Assembly (NCBI GenBank): GCA_003136675.1
Contig: PLFE01000093.1
Location: forward strand, 2,556 to 50,949
Length of the DNA stretch: 48,394 bases
Direction: 5' to 3'
DNA from: Bryobacterales bacterium
Lineage (GTDB): Bacteria; Acidobacteriota; Terriglobia; Bryobacterales; Bryobacteraceae
The notes under the pieces were generated by a model. It saw only the letters and a list, made by a program, of their open reading frames with translations, was not told where the DNA came from and ran no database searches. How positions within the stretch are numbered: position 1 is the stretch's first letter; the number at the start of each line of letters is the position of its first letter. The position numbers were made by a program, and so were the translations under genes. Shown here one piece after another: positions 14,877 to 25,300 of this stretch.

Positions 14877-17564
14877 TTAACTTTCTATGACAAGGCTCTT
14901 GCCCGCGTCGATTATCACCCCGTCGGCCAGGGTGATCTTAACTCCGTCCTTCTCTCTCATTGACTTATGCGATTGCCTTTGCCGATCGAAGGTAACGATG
15001 GTTTCTCCCTGTGGCGCTTGTCCGAGCCGAATGGAACCGAGTGGTAGCTTCCCCTCCGTGACGCGGATCTCAGTCCGGCTGCGTCCGTTTTCCCTGGTAA
15101 TGGAGAACGATCCCCAACCCGTTCCCGTCGACCAGAACGAATTGAACTTCCCCGGAGCTACTTTAGGCGGCGCCACCTTAGGCATCAAGGTGATCGCCTG
15201 ATTCTGACCGTGATACTGGAATCCCGTAATCGCCACGACGGTAGACCACGAAGACATGGCGCGGGCATAATGATGGCCGCATTCCGGCTCATCCCACGGA
15301 TTGCGGCGCTCCCCATCAAACCGGCGGCGCACATTCTCGATTGTTTCCACACCCTCACGGAGCATTCCGGCGGAGAGGAACTGCGTCGCCACAAGATACT
15401 CGATGCCCGTCCACGTTTCCGCGTAATAGGGAAACGGGATTCTGGGACGCGTGCCTTTGCCGTAGTCGCAGACCAGCAATGCGGCCTCGTCATTCAACGC
15501 GTAGATGCGCTGAACGGAGTCATGATGAAACAGATCGCGCCGGTAGTTGTACTTATGAATGGATTCCAGAGTTTTTCGCAGTTTGGCGCTATCCAGAAGC
15601 GGACCGAGGCCGGCGAGGTCGGCCAGATACTGACCAATCAACTGGTCCGCGAGGCAGCCATCGCCCAGTTGAAATTCCGGCCCGCTGGAGCCTTCGGCGC
15701 CCATGTCTCCATAAGTGTGCGGCGCAATCTGATCCTTCGGGATGTTGCGGATTTTCTGGATATAATATTCCCCGTTGAATAAGTTGGCATCAATCCACGC
15801 GCGGCCTTTTTCAAATAAGTCGCGGTAAGTGCGCGCCGCCGAGCTGTCTCCTAATGTCAGCGCAATTTCCTCAGCGGCTCGAAGCGCCCCGAGATAGTAA
15901 ATGCCGCACAAGGGATTCGGACCGTAGAATTCCACATCATAGGTGTTATGCTGCACACCGGTCATCACGCCCTCGCGATTCGGGTCCCAGCCGCCGGGAA
16001 TCCATGCAAAGGACAGGGCTTTCTGAATGTTCGGCCAATAAACGTGGAGCCATTCGGTGTCCCCGGATAACTTCCAATCGAGATAAGTCTTGATGATCTG
16101 GCCCATCTGGCCATCGGCGGCGGCCCATCCGTAGCGCTCGGTGCCATCGGGAAGCAACTGACGAAAGCGCATGCCGCCCTGTTCATCCTGGGAGTAGCCG
16201 AAGGCCGCTTTGCGCAACGATCGCGCGAAGGTGGGGAACAGAAACTGAGTCGCCGTCTCGTAGTTCCAAACGTGCGTGCAGTTGCCAAAACAGCAGCCTG
16301 AGTGATCGCCGCAGCCTTCAAAGCCATGGAATTCGCCATCGGCCGTGCGAAACGAAGTCTGCGTGACCAGGGTCGACAGGTTCGACATGGCGGCGTCGCG
16401 CAGCGCACCCGGCAGCGTGCTGGCGCGCATCGCCTCGACAAAGCTCATGGTGCGTTTTTCCAGTTCGGGAAGTTGGTTCGCCAGTTGCTGCGCGGCATCC
16501 CAGGCATCCGTGAAGCGGGTGCAGTAATGGTTCCCGATCACGGTTTTCTCCAGACCTTTCGGCGCGGTCCAGCCGGACCATTCCGGCGTGCGATTGGGAA
16601 AGTGCCAGCTCATGACGAACGTGAATTCGGCCTCCGAGCCCGCGGCGATTTCGCGCTGCAGACAGAGCGAGCCAGTGAGTTTGCGGTCGGCTGCTTCGGG
16701 ACCGAGCTGGCCATCGGCGCTGAAATCGTCCCAGAAAAGCATGGGGCTGGCCCACCACTTGGCGTTGGGCCAGCCGCGCAGGTAAGTGACGCGGCCGTCG
16801 CCGGCGCGCACAATCGAGAGCGCGAATGAGCCGCGCTCGGGATGATCACGCGGAGCGCCGGGATCGGTGAAGAACAACCCTTGCAAGAGATCGCCCGATG
16901 CGCCGCGAAACTCATTCAGCTTCAGCGTGGAATTGCCGGCGGATGGACCAACCGGATTCTCCAGCGAAAATGCGATTGAGACCGTGGCTTTCGTCCGGGA
17001 GGCATTGCGCACCCGGTAACGGAGGACGGCGGCGGGAAAGCCGGAGCTTTCCGGATCGAGCGGAATGAACGGGCTGAACGCTTCGAGCGAGACACGCACG
17101 GGCAACTCAGAATCCTCGAAGGCGATTCGCGCCAGAGGGAACTCCCCCGTGAAGGTGGCCGATTCCAGGCGGCTGAGCCCCGGAGCATTCGCCGGACCCA
17201 GGCCGAAGCCGCTCGCATAGGGGGGCGACAACCGGGCTTCAAGCACCCGCGCAACGGGCCGCGAACCGCCGCTCTGCGCCCAAATAGAGGCGAACGCATA
17301 TTGCGGGGATCGACCTTTATCGGGGCGATTGTAGATCTCCCAGTCGCGAAACTGTCCGCGGCCTCCCAGGCTGATGCTCCCCGTTCCGATTCCTCCAAGC
17401 GGGAAGGCCAGCATGGCGAGTTGCCTGGCCGAATAGACGCGCGGATAGCGGATGCGGTCGTGGAGAACGGTGTCAGCCCCACTCGCAGGCAGGGCGGCTG
17501 CGGCTGCGCCTCCCGCCAGTGTCTTGATGAAATCGCGCCGCGCGGGGCGGGTCTCTTCAGGCAT
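14877..17564 (-). CDS. Exported GH116 beta-glucosidase / glucosylceramidase-like enzyme
   Basis: The 895-residue product has a twin-arginine-type signal (RRDFIKTLAGGAAAAALPAS). The N-terminal beta-sandwich begins with LGGIGTGSISLGGRGQFRDW, a mark of GBA2-like GH116 enzymes, and the helical catalytic domain covers about residues 380-800. HNTYDVEFYGPNPLCGIYYL (Glu near residue 543) and GDGCLADQLIGQY (Asp near 638) are the best candidates for nucleophile and acid/base. Family members hydrolyse beta-glucosides or beta-xylosides. The true substrate here is unknown and plant or microbial glycans are likely. Its start overlaps the 3' end of a G3E GTPase gene by 8 bp, suggesting coupled translation. 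Confidence 0.88.
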   Translation of the reverse strand: MPEETRPARRDFIKTLAGGAAAAALPASGADTVLHDRIRYPRVYSARQLAMLAFPLGGIGTGSISLGGRGQFRDWEIYNRPDKGRSPQYAFASIWAQSGGSRPVARVLEARLSPPYASGFGLGPANAPGLSRLESATFTGEFPLARIAFEDSELPVRVSLEAFSPFIPLDPESSGFPAAVLRYRVRNASRTKATVSIAFSLENPVGPSAGNSTLKLNEFRGASGDLLQGLFFTDPGAPRDHPERGSFALSIVRAGDGRVTYLRGWPNAKWWASPMLFWDDFSADGQLGPEAADRKLTGSLCLQREIAAGSEAEFTFVMSWHFPNRTPEWSGWTAPKGLEKTVIGNHYCTRFTDAWDAAQQLANQLPELEKRTMSFVEAMRASTLPGALRDAAMSNLSTLVTQTSFRTADGEFHGFEGCGDHSGCCFGNCTHVWNYETATQFLFPTFARSLRKAAFGYSQDEQGGMRFRQLLPDGTERYGWAAADGQMGQIIKTYLDWKLSGDTEWLHVYWPNIQKALSFAWIPGGWDPNREGVMTGVQHNTYDVEFYGPNPLCGIYYLGALRAAEEIALTLGDSSAARTYRDLFEKGRAWIDANLFNGEYYIQKIRNIPKDQIAPHTYGDMGAEGSSGPEFQLGDGCLADQLIGQYLADLAGLGPLLDSAKLRKTLESIHKYNYRRDLFHHDSVQRIYALNDEAALLVCDYGKGTRPRIPFPYYAETWTGIEYLVATQFLSAGMLREGVETIENVRRRFDGERRNPWDEPECGHHYARAMSSWSTVVAITGFQYHGQNQAITLMPKVAPPKVAPGKFNSFWSTGTGWGSFSITRENGRSRTEIRVTEGKLPLGSIRLGQAPQGETIVTFDRQRQSHKSMREKDGVKITLADGVIIDAGKSLVIES

Positions 17565-18618
17565 AGCGACGTTCCGGACGCGGCGCAGCGGGAGAGAAAC
17601 ATTGCATCGTTCTTATTTCGACCTTGCCGGGCATTTTGGCGATTTGGGATTCCACAACACTCTGAAGCACATGGGGCTGACCGGTTGCTCGCACGTTCAA
17701 TAGTAGTTCATGCGCGGCGGCCGGTGAAGCGTCCAGCATTCCAACGATCTCCGGCTCGGCCCCGTCCCTGGTGATCGAGGCTTTCAGATAGCCCGATGGC
17801 GAGTGATCGATCAGTTTGAGGTGCACGATACGCATGCCTGCCGCAGTAAGCCCCGCGTCCAACTCGTCGAGGAAAGGGCCTACTAAGCTGGCGGGAGAAA
17901 GTGGCGGAGTCAAGTGAACCAGCAAGCTGCAATTGAGCCATGCCAGACTGGCCTCCGCGCGGGCATAGCGCTGATAGTCGATATCGAGTATCTTTGTGCC
18001 GGGTTCGACCTTGCCGGAGAGAACTTCATCGAGCCACGCTTCAACACCTTCGCCGGTAAGTGGGCTGAGATAGCGGACAGTTGCGCCGGTAATTTGCGGA
18101 AAGACTTTGTCACTCACATCGGTGTGAAGGTCCGATTTTGTGAAACAGACCAGGTCCGCTTCTTCAATCTGTTTCTGAAAGAGAAAGGCCAGGTCGGGAT
18201 CGGCATCCTGCGCAGTCAGATCGCGCGCGCGCTGCGGGTCCACCAGCACGCTGAAGGGCGCAGTATCCACAAGGTGTGCGTAATCGAGCTGCAACGGCCG
18301 CAGCGTGGTGGCGGAGATATCGGTGCAGCTTCCCACTGCTTCCGCAAAAATGACCACGGGAGCAAAGGCGCTAATCCGCTCGGTGGCCTCGACGAGTTCG
18401 GAGAAGCGGCAGCAGAAGCACCCGCCGGTCACCTGATCGGCATCCACTCCGCTGCCGCGTACATGCTGTGTATCTACTAATTCCGAACCTTGGTCATTCA
18501 GAATCGCGGCGACCCGAAGACCTCTGGCCTGAAGTATCCTTGCGGCGGTGAGAATGAGGGTCGTCTTCCCCGCCCCGAGGAATCCACCCAGCGGAATGAG
18601 TACTGGTTTCTGATTCAT
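17557..18618 (-). CDS. G3E-family (CobW/COG0523-like) GTPase
   Basis: The 353-residue protein belongs to the G3E P-loop GTPases that help insert metals or cofactors. The Walker A motif LGGFLGAGKTTL lies near residues 9-20. The metal-binding CxCC motif is in TGGCFCCR, and the guanine-specificity TKSD is near residue 160. The C-terminal half is not the usual CobW_C domain in an obvious way. I start at the ATG at 18618; the 43 codons upstream would overlap the divergent gene. It lies upstream of and overlaps the GH116 gene by 8 bp. The client metalloprotein is unknown. Confidence 0.85.
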   Translation of the reverse strand: MNQKPVLIPLGGFLGAGKTTLILTAARILQARGLRVAAILNDQGSELVDTQHVRGSGVDADQVTGGCFCCRFSELVEATERISAFAPVVIFAEAVGSCTDISATTLRPLQLDYAHLVDTAPFSVLVDPQRARDLTAQDADPDLAFLFQKQIEEADLVCFTKSDLHTDVSDKVFPQITGATVRYLSPLTGEGVEAWLDEVLSGKVEPGTKILDIDYQRYARAEASLAWLNCSLLVHLTPPLSPASLVGPFLDELDAGLTAAGMRIVHLKLIDHSPSGYLKASITRDGAEPEIVGMLDASPAAAHELLLNVRATGQPHVLQSVVESQIAKMPGKVEIRTMQCFSPAAPRPERRYA

Positions 18619-18637
18619 CGATTGGCCGTATTCAGGA

Positions 18638-18643
18638 TAAAAT
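18638..18643 (+). promoter_or_regulatory. -10-like TAAAAT before the TolB-like gene
   Basis: TAAAAT lies 23 bp before the ATG at 18667, within the 48-bp gap that separates this gene from the divergent G3E GTPase gene. No convincing -35 is visible at standard spacing. Confidence 0.3.
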
Positions 18644-18666
18644 GACGGCGTGTCGGCAAGCAAGCA

Positions 18667-19812
18667 ATGAAACGGCTTTGTGCCTCTCTGGGAGTCTTGA
18701 TCCTGACCGCCGTGGTTACGCTTGGCGTTTTTCAAATCGCGGCGCAAGATCTGAAAACTCGCCTGCAGGACAAAGCCGCCAGAGCCCAGGCTGGCGTGAT
18801 CTCGTGGTCCGCGGAGGGGCGCGATGCGTCACCCGTTATCGCCGTGATGAATCAAGTCAAACCTGCGCTGGATGCGGGCGACCCACATCATGCCGAAGCC
18901 CTCCTCGATCGCGCGCTGGAGATGCTGAGCGGCGCAGCCAAACCCAGCGGCCAGTCCGTCTCATCAGCGCAGGACCCGGAGAGTGATCTTTACATTCGGC
19001 CGGAGCCGGTTTCAATTGACGGTTACGGCGGAAGCGCGATGGAGCCCTTTCTCTCGCCCGATGGCCGTTTCCTGTTCTTCAACAACGAAAACGATCCGGG
19101 CGTGAACACAAACCTGCACTTTGCCGAGCGCACCGGAAGAATTTCGTTTCGATACATCGGCGACCTCCCCGGCGTGAATTCCGATGTACTGGACGCGGCA
19201 GCGAGCCTCGACAGGGCGGGACATTTCTACTTCACCACGGTGCGGGATTATGCCCGGACGATGAACTCGGTCTATACGGGGGACTTCGACGGTAAGGCCG
19301 TGAGAAATCTTCATCCTGCGCCTGGAGAGATCAGCCCTAAGTCGCCTGGCGCGATTAATATGGATGTGGGCATCAGTCCAGACGGTGAGACGCTGTACAT
19401 TTCAAGAGCGGTCATTGTTCCCGGCGCGCCGGCTCCGAAGAAGTCGGAATTATTGGTAGCGCGATTGAACAACGGGCAGTTCCGTATTGATCCGGAAAGC
19501 GAGCGGATCATGCGGAACATCAATACCGGCGGCCTGGAATATGCGCCCGCCATTTCCGCCGACGGGCGGGAACTCTATTTCACGCGCGCCAGCCCGTTCC
19601 CGCGGATCATGGTAGCGACCAGAACTTCAGTGAGCCAACCCTTCGGCGAACCACTCGCTTTGAGCGCTCTCACGGGCTTCGTCGAAGCTCCCACTATTTC
19701 TCTCGACACGCAGGAAATGTTCTTCCACAAGAAGGTCAGCCAGCGGTTTGCAATTTATCGCGCCGAGCGCAACCCGTTAAGCGGTCGCGAGAACCCGCGG
19801 CTTCTTCCGTGA
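18667..19812 (+). CDS. Secreted WD40-like (PD40/TolB-type) beta-propeller protein
   Basis: The 381-residue product has an N-terminal signal peptide (MKRLCASLGVLILTAVVTLG). It then has a short helical region and repeated PD40-type units: PFLSPDGRFLFFNN, ASLDRAGHFYFTT, VGISPDGETLYISR, PAISADGRELYFTR and TISLDTQEMFFHK. Such propellers bind ligands or partners in the periplasm; no catalytic residues are seen. It diverges from the G3E GTPase and its 3' end overlaps the convergent RnfD-like gene by 36 bp. Confidence 0.82.
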   Translation: MKRLCASLGVLILTAVVTLGVFQIAAQDLKTRLQDKAARAQAGVISWSAEGRDASPVIAVMNQVKPALDAGDPHHAEALLDRALEMLSGAAKPSGQSVSSAQDPESDLYIRPEPVSIDGYGGSAMEPFLSPDGRFLFFNNENDPGVNTNLHFAERTGRISFRYIGDLPGVNSDVLDAAASLDRAGHFYFTTVRDYARTMNSVYTGDFDGKAVRNLHPAPGEISPKSPGAINMDVGISPDGETLYISRAVIVPGAPAPKKSELLVARLNNGQFRIDPESERIMRNINTGGLEYAPAISADGRELYFTRASPFPRIMVATRTSVSQPFGEPLALSALTGFVEAPTISLDTQEMFFHKKVSQRFAIYRAERNPLSGRENPRLLP

Positions 19813-20637
19813 CGTCCACCAGATTTCCCCGGCAATCGCGATGGGTCCCACGATGGCGAGCGCATAATACGGCGCGTGGATGTTCTGGGCCAGCCGGAGT
19901 ATCATCTCGGCGATCGCGATCAGGAATGCGACGAAGCATTGTCCCCACTTAGTCCTCACCGTTGTCCGCGGATCGGTGATCATGAAGAAGATAAAGAGCT
20001 GATACATGGGACCGGTGATCGGCGCAACTTCGGCCAGGAAGCCGTGGCCGGTGATGAACCCTCGCAAGAGCGCGAAGAACACGAATGACGCAACATAGAC
20101 GCCCGTGATATGGATACGATCCACACGCCATGTAATGAGAGCTCCCACGGCCCAAACCACCAGCATGGGCCAGAAGTTGTTCCCCCATTGGATACTGAGC
20201 GTGGTGAAAACCTCTGGCGCCAAGATCAGCATGGCGCAGATGGCGAAGTTGGAAGGGTTCCAGAGATGGCGGCCGCGCCACCGGATCACATACTTCGACG
20301 TGATGGCGATTGCGGCGCAGAGGGCGAAAGGCCAGTACTCGGGCGACCGGCAAAGGATACCAACACTGATTCCGGAGATATACGCGCTCGCCAGGTTCGC
20401 AAATCTGCCCGTCACAATGCGCGAAAGCACCAGTTCCACGACGATTGACGCGCTAATTGCAAGCGCCGTGCGCGGAAAGCTTTCCAGCAGGCCGAAAGAG
20501 ACCTGCCCGACCAGCAGAATCAGCGTGATCAGCATCGGCGGCAGATAGCGGTTCTCGATGCTGAAGAATCGGGCGAGTGTAGACGGCTTGCTTGCTTCGA
20601 GCGCGGCCGCGCCGGTTGCGGTCATCCCAGGAGTCAT
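19777..20637 (-). CDS. RnfD/NqrB-like integral membrane protein
   Basis: The 286-residue protein has about eight membrane spans. The pattern HLWNPSNFAICAMLIL and the later TGPMYQLFIFFMITDPRTT match the two conserved regions of the NqrB/RnfD family, which carry covalently bound FMN in ion-pumping oxidoreductases. The usual SGAT flavinylation site is not obvious. No other Rnf or Nqr gene is in the window. The gene is the last of a leftward cluster with FG-GAP/ASPIC proteins and overlaps the upstream stop by 4 bp (ATGA). Either it has a stand-alone role or it is an adaptor for this cluster; function uncertain. Confidence 0.7.
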   Translation of the reverse strand: MTPGMTATGAAALEASKPSTLARFFSIENRYLPPMLITLILLVGQVSFGLLESFPRTALAISASIVVELVLSRIVTGRFANLASAYISGISVGILCRSPEYWPFALCAAIAITSKYVIRWRGRHLWNPSNFAICAMLILAPEVFTTLSIQWGNNFWPMLVVWAVGALITWRVDRIHITGVYVASFVFFALLRGFITGHGFLAEVAPITGPMYQLFIFFMITDPRTTVRTKWGQCFVAFLIAIAEMILRLAQNIHAPYYALAIVGPIAIAGEIWWTSRKKPRVLATA

Positions 20638-22394
20638 GATGGTTCCTCTATTTTATGAATTTGATTGAGCGCCGGCGTGGCCAGGGTTTGAATTTTTCCA
20701 GACGGCCAGCGGATCTGCACGCGATCCACTTGAGTCGTTTTGCCCAATCCGAAATGCAGGCGGCGCTGATTCTGCGCGCAAAAGCCGCTGCCGCCGGAGA
20801 CTTCCTGAACTTGCCGCTGCCCGTTCCAGTAGAGGGTCACTTGCGCGCCGATGGCGCTGCGGTTGCTGCGCGTTCCCTCCAGTTGGAACTCAATCCACTT
20901 GTTAGCCGGCGACACCGTGTTCCTGTAGAGCAGCAGCGGCCCGTTCTGGTTGGCGACAACCACATCCAGAGCACCGTTGTTGTCGAAGTCGGCCAGCGCG
21001 ACGGAGCGGCCGTCGTACACGTCGGTGATGCCGATCAGTTGAGAGACTTCGCGGAACTGGCCGGCGCCGTCGTTCATCCAGACGCGCTTTTGCTGGTAGC
21101 CTGAAAGGCTCCGCCCGTTCAAGGGCGGCCAGTTCGCCGCGTCCGAGATGATCGCCGCGTTCCCGCCGGCAACCTTCGAATAGTCGTACCAGTAAGTCCG
21201 GTTGCGATCGAGCGAGACATTGCCGTTCACCACGTAGAGGTCCATCAGGCCGTCGTTGTTGAGGTCTCCGAATTGCGCGCCGAAGCTCCAACCGCCCAGT
21301 TCAACCCCCATGGCGTTGGCCATATTCTCGTACTTGATATCGTCTCCGCCCGTGCCGGCCTTGGGCATCCAGAGATTGTTCCCCTGAACCAGCACGCCTT
21401 CTTCCGAGATGTTACTGACGTAAATGCCGAATTGACCGTCGTTGAGGACATCACCCACGGCCGCGGTCATTCCACTTTTCGGCGCGTAGCCCACGCCGGT
21501 CTGCTTACCCACTTCACGAAATCCACGCCCATGGTCGTTGAAGTAGAGTTCGGAAACGCCGTAATCATTGGCGATGAATAAGTCGGGATAACCGGTTCCG
21601 CGCAAATCGGCGGCAACGGACGCCAGCGCCCATCTCCGCGAATCGATGCCCATTTTTTCGGAAACTTCTTCGAACTTTCCATTCCCCAGGTTGTGGAACA
21701 GATACTTACGGCCGCCGTTATTGGCGTATTCGAAACTGTCCGGCATCATCTTCGTGTTCTTGAGATGCCAAAGGTCCACGTTTTCCGGATAGTAGCCGCC
21801 GAGAAAGAGATCGAGCTTCCCGTCATTGTCGTAATCCAGCCAGATCGCCGTGTTGGCGTTCACCCAGGCGGGAAGACCGGCCTGCTCAGTTACGCGCGTG
21901 AAGTGTTTGCCGGCGTCGTTATGATATAGCTCCGGCTTACCCCACTTATAGATCAGAACATCTTCGTAACCGTCGTTATCATAGTCGCCCCAAACGGCTC
22001 CTGTAGACACCCCCGTTCCGGGTTGGTTGACATCGGCAAGACCCACTTCTTCCGCCACATCGCGGAAGGTTCCGTTGCCCATGTTCCGGTAGAGCGCGTT
22101 TTTTGAACCCTCGCCGCTATTGGTGACATAGATATCGTCCCAGCCGTCCTTATCGAAATCGACGATCGAAACGGCCGCACCCATTGAAGCCACCTGCTGC
22201 ATGATGTGGTTCAACTTAGGGTCCAGATGAGGAGAAACGTGCTTGAAATCGATACCGGCGGCGTGGGACGACTCACGAAAGCTAAGTCCATAGCTCATGG
22301 ATTCCTGCTTGTGTGCGCCCAGACGCCTCATGGCGAACGGTGTGCAAAGAAGCACGATAAATAATGTTATGGGGACGATCTTGCGGATTTGCAT
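20634..22394 (-). CDS. CRTAC1-type FG-GAP/VCBS repeat protein with ASPIC/UnbV domain
   Basis: The 586-residue protein has an N-terminal hydrophobic signal or anchor (MQIRKIVPITLFIVLLCTPF). It then carries FG-GAP/VCBS repeats in which calcium-binding-like DxDxDG loops recur (DFDKDGWDDIYVTN, DYDNDGYEDVLIY, DYDNDGKLDLFLGG, DLNNDGLMDLYVVN, DFDNNGALDVVVA). The C-terminus is an ASPIC/UnbV domain (NRSAIGAQVTLYW, HFGLGKTTQVDRVQIRWPSG). Such proteins are exported and probably adhesive or scaffolding. I use the ATG at 22394; an in-frame TTG at 22406 would overlap the preceding gene. It is the third gene of the four-gene cluster. Confidence 0.88.
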   Translation of the reverse strand: MQIRKIVPITLFIVLLCTPFAMRRLGAHKQESMSYGLSFRESSHAAGIDFKHVSPHLDPKLNHIMQQVASMGAAVSIVDFDKDGWDDIYVTNSGEGSKNALYRNMGNGTFRDVAEEVGLADVNQPGTGVSTGAVWGDYDNDGYEDVLIYKWGKPELYHNDAGKHFTRVTEQAGLPAWVNANTAIWLDYDNDGKLDLFLGGYYPENVDLWHLKNTKMMPDSFEYANNGGRKYLFHNLGNGKFEEVSEKMGIDSRRWALASVAADLRGTGYPDLFIANDYGVSELYFNDHGRGFREVGKQTGVGYAPKSGMTAAVGDVLNDGQFGIYVSNISEEGVLVQGNNLWMPKAGTGGDDIKYENMANAMGVELGGWSFGAQFGDLNNDGLMDLYVVNGNVSLDRNRTYWYDYSKVAGGNAAIISDAANWPPLNGRSLSGYQQKRVWMNDGAGQFREVSQLIGITDVYDGRSVALADFDNNGALDVVVANQNGPLLLYRNTVSPANKWIEFQLEGTRSNRSAIGAQVTLYWNGQRQVQEVSGGSGFCAQNQRRLHFGLGKTTQVDRVQIRWPSGKIQTLATPALNQIHKIEEPS

Positions 22395-22396
22395 GA

Positions 22397-25300
22397 CTAA
22401 TTCCAAAGGGCCCTTAGAAAAAACTCTGGAGTGATGTAGCGCGTGTGAAACTGCTGCCAGTCTGTTGAGTGAAGTTTATAGGCGGGTTCGTCTTCCAAAG
22501 TGGAGGGCGGACGGGTGTAATCCTTCATGGCATGATAAGGCAGAGGCAGAATGGTTCTCGAGAAGGTGGAGTTGTAATCGCCGTCCTTGATCCATCCGTC
22601 CCCCACCATCACGAAATCACGCTGAAACCCGGCGGCTGGCGGCGCGGGGGCGGCGAAACGGAGTCTCAGCTCATCACCGGCATTGGCGATCACCATCCGG
22701 TCGTCAATCTTGTCCAGTAACTCGCGGACGTCCCCAAAGCGTGTCGCATAACCTTCCAGGTCGCGCCACTTCTGCGCGGCGCCTTCCAGGCGATTATAAT
22801 CCGGAATCTCGGGGGAAGACGCATTCGCAACGTTGATGACCGAGAAACCGCGATAGCGCAGGTCGGCCGCGGTGAGAGCGGCGCGCTGCACATGCGTGTT
22901 GCTTTCAGGCACGCCGGTGGCCCATGCAAGCTGGTCCCAGTAGATCTCCAGGTTCGTGCCGAGCCGCAGTTTTCTGGGCGCGCCCGGTCGAAAGATCCCG
23001 TTGAGATCGAGCACGGCGGTCTTGAGCCGCCCGGCAAGAAATCCCAGTCCCGATTTCGCGATCACCCATTTCCCGTGCGCATCGAGCACTTCAATCCGCA
23101 AGCCTTGCGGCGGTGGATCGCTGCTCTGCCCCATCGCGATATTCGTGGTGCCATCCGTGGGATGGATCCAACCGAAACCAATCAGATAAAGTTGGCCGCA
23201 TCGTGGCGCGGATTCCGGTAACTCCACTTCCACCCAATGGTCGCGCGTGACGCCCTGGTAGCGCCCACGCCCAAAAGTATCGAGATACTTCCGATCGACG
23301 GAGCGGACCGTGTCACTTACATCCGTTCCGTTATCGTCCCGCGCATAAGCGAACGGGTGCAGCTTTGAAACGGTGTAGATCTTGAGAGGCGGTGGTGGAA
23401 CAGCGAAGCGCTCGTCAGTGAAGATCTCCGTATCCGCCGGGTGGTCAACCACCCGAAGCGAGTAATAATCGATGTAATAGGTTTCCCAAAGTTCCGCAGT
23501 CACTCGCAGATCGTAGTAGCCTTCGCGCGCAGCCAGTTTCTCGCCCGGTACTTTGAACCACTCCTGCGTTTGGTAGATCCCCGCCACCGCCTGCGCGTTG
23601 ATGTGGAGTCCCAGCGCGGGCGACCAGGGTTCCCCGTCCTTCACAAAACCGATTTGCTTCCCATCCCATGCAAACAGCAGCGGGCAGGAACCTTTCAGCC
23701 GCTGCTCGGCCAGTACTACCTGATCGGGCTTTAACTCAAACTCGGCTTGAACGGAACCATTGGGCCACACGATGCGCGTCACATCCACGTGGGTATGTTC
23801 ACCCAGGCCGAAGTGCAGCACGGGCGACGTGATGATCTGTTTCTCAGTGAGTAAGTCGGAGCGAATTTCCACTTCACCGCCGATTCCGAAGGAGTTGATG
23901 CGTTGATCGCCGGTAGCTTGCGCGGCGCGAACACGCATGGTTTGCCAGTGGTAGTTCCTGGTGCCGCGACTTATTAGCTCCACAGGCTTGCCGGCGGAGC
24001 CGATCAGGTCAAGACGACCACTATTGTCTAAGTCAACGGCCGTGGTGAAGGTAATCCCTCGCGGAATCGAAACAGGCGAAAAACCCTGCCGAGTACTCAG
24101 GAACAGGTGGCCATCGCCGGCCAGAATATCGAGGCTGCCATTGTTATCGAAGTCGGCGAGAATCAGGTTCGCGGTCGCCTGCGTTAACCGATCTCCGCCC
24201 GCCTTGACTAACTCGGCGCTGTCTTGGCCGGAGATGCGAACCACGGAGCCATCGTCGCGCAAGGCCACAAAATTGGGCTCTCCATGGCCCTGGATATCGC
24301 CCGCCGTGACGGCCACGAAATGCCCTTTCAGTCCGGACGGAAGGGGTCGTGATCGGTAAACGCCCAGGCGTTCGTTGGTGAAGAGGGAGAGATTTCCGGA
24401 AGCGTCCACCATCGCGACATCGGGGGTTCCATCGCCATTGATGTCCGCACTGGCGAAACTAACAACACTCGCCACGCCGCTGAAAGGATGGATCACCGAA
24501 TAAGTACCATCGGCATTGTTTCTCAACACAGCGGGCTCGCGGCCGGTGGTGCCCACAACAATGTCCAGATCGCCATCGAGATCGACGTCGAAGGGCCACG
24601 CGCCGGAACAGGCGGCATTCGCCACCTCCGCGGGAATCCGAATTGGGATGAAGCTTGAACGATCGTGCTGCTGGTAAATACGGACGCCGCCGTCGTTGGC
24701 GATCACGAGATCCGTCTTGAAATCGTAATTCAGATCCGCCCCCACGACGCCGTTTCTTCCGATCGGACCGCGCGGTCCGTCCAGATGCGCCCCACCGGCG
24801 ATTTGGACACCCGTTGAATCCGCCCAAATCACGGTCTGCCGCCCCGAATCGTCCAGCGGCATGGCGCCTGCCCAATAGACGTCGTGGTCCGGAGCGCCGG
24901 GTAGTCCCTGCGAAACGAAAGTAAGACCTGTGTCGGCAGGCGCGGGATCTGAACTCGGAGTCGGTAAGTCGATGAACCGGACGAACGGATCGCCGACAAA
25001 CATCACCGGCGTCTTTACCGCATTCAAACTCTGCCGGTAGGCCTGCACTCTCGCGAGCACATTCCTCAGAAATACGGCTTGAACGGCCGCGACCCGCGGA
25101 TTCGGTCCGTCTGCGGTCTGCTGCAACGCCGTCACTCGCGCGCGGGCTTCCTCCGGCCAGGCTGCCGATTCGGCGGCAAGCCGCGCTGCACCGGTTTTGA
25201 CTCCCGCGGAATCATCCAACTTGGCGGCAAGGCGCGTCACTTCGATTTGAGCGGCAATGTTCCCAGGCTGCTCGATGAGCACTTGCCCGAAAATCTTCTG

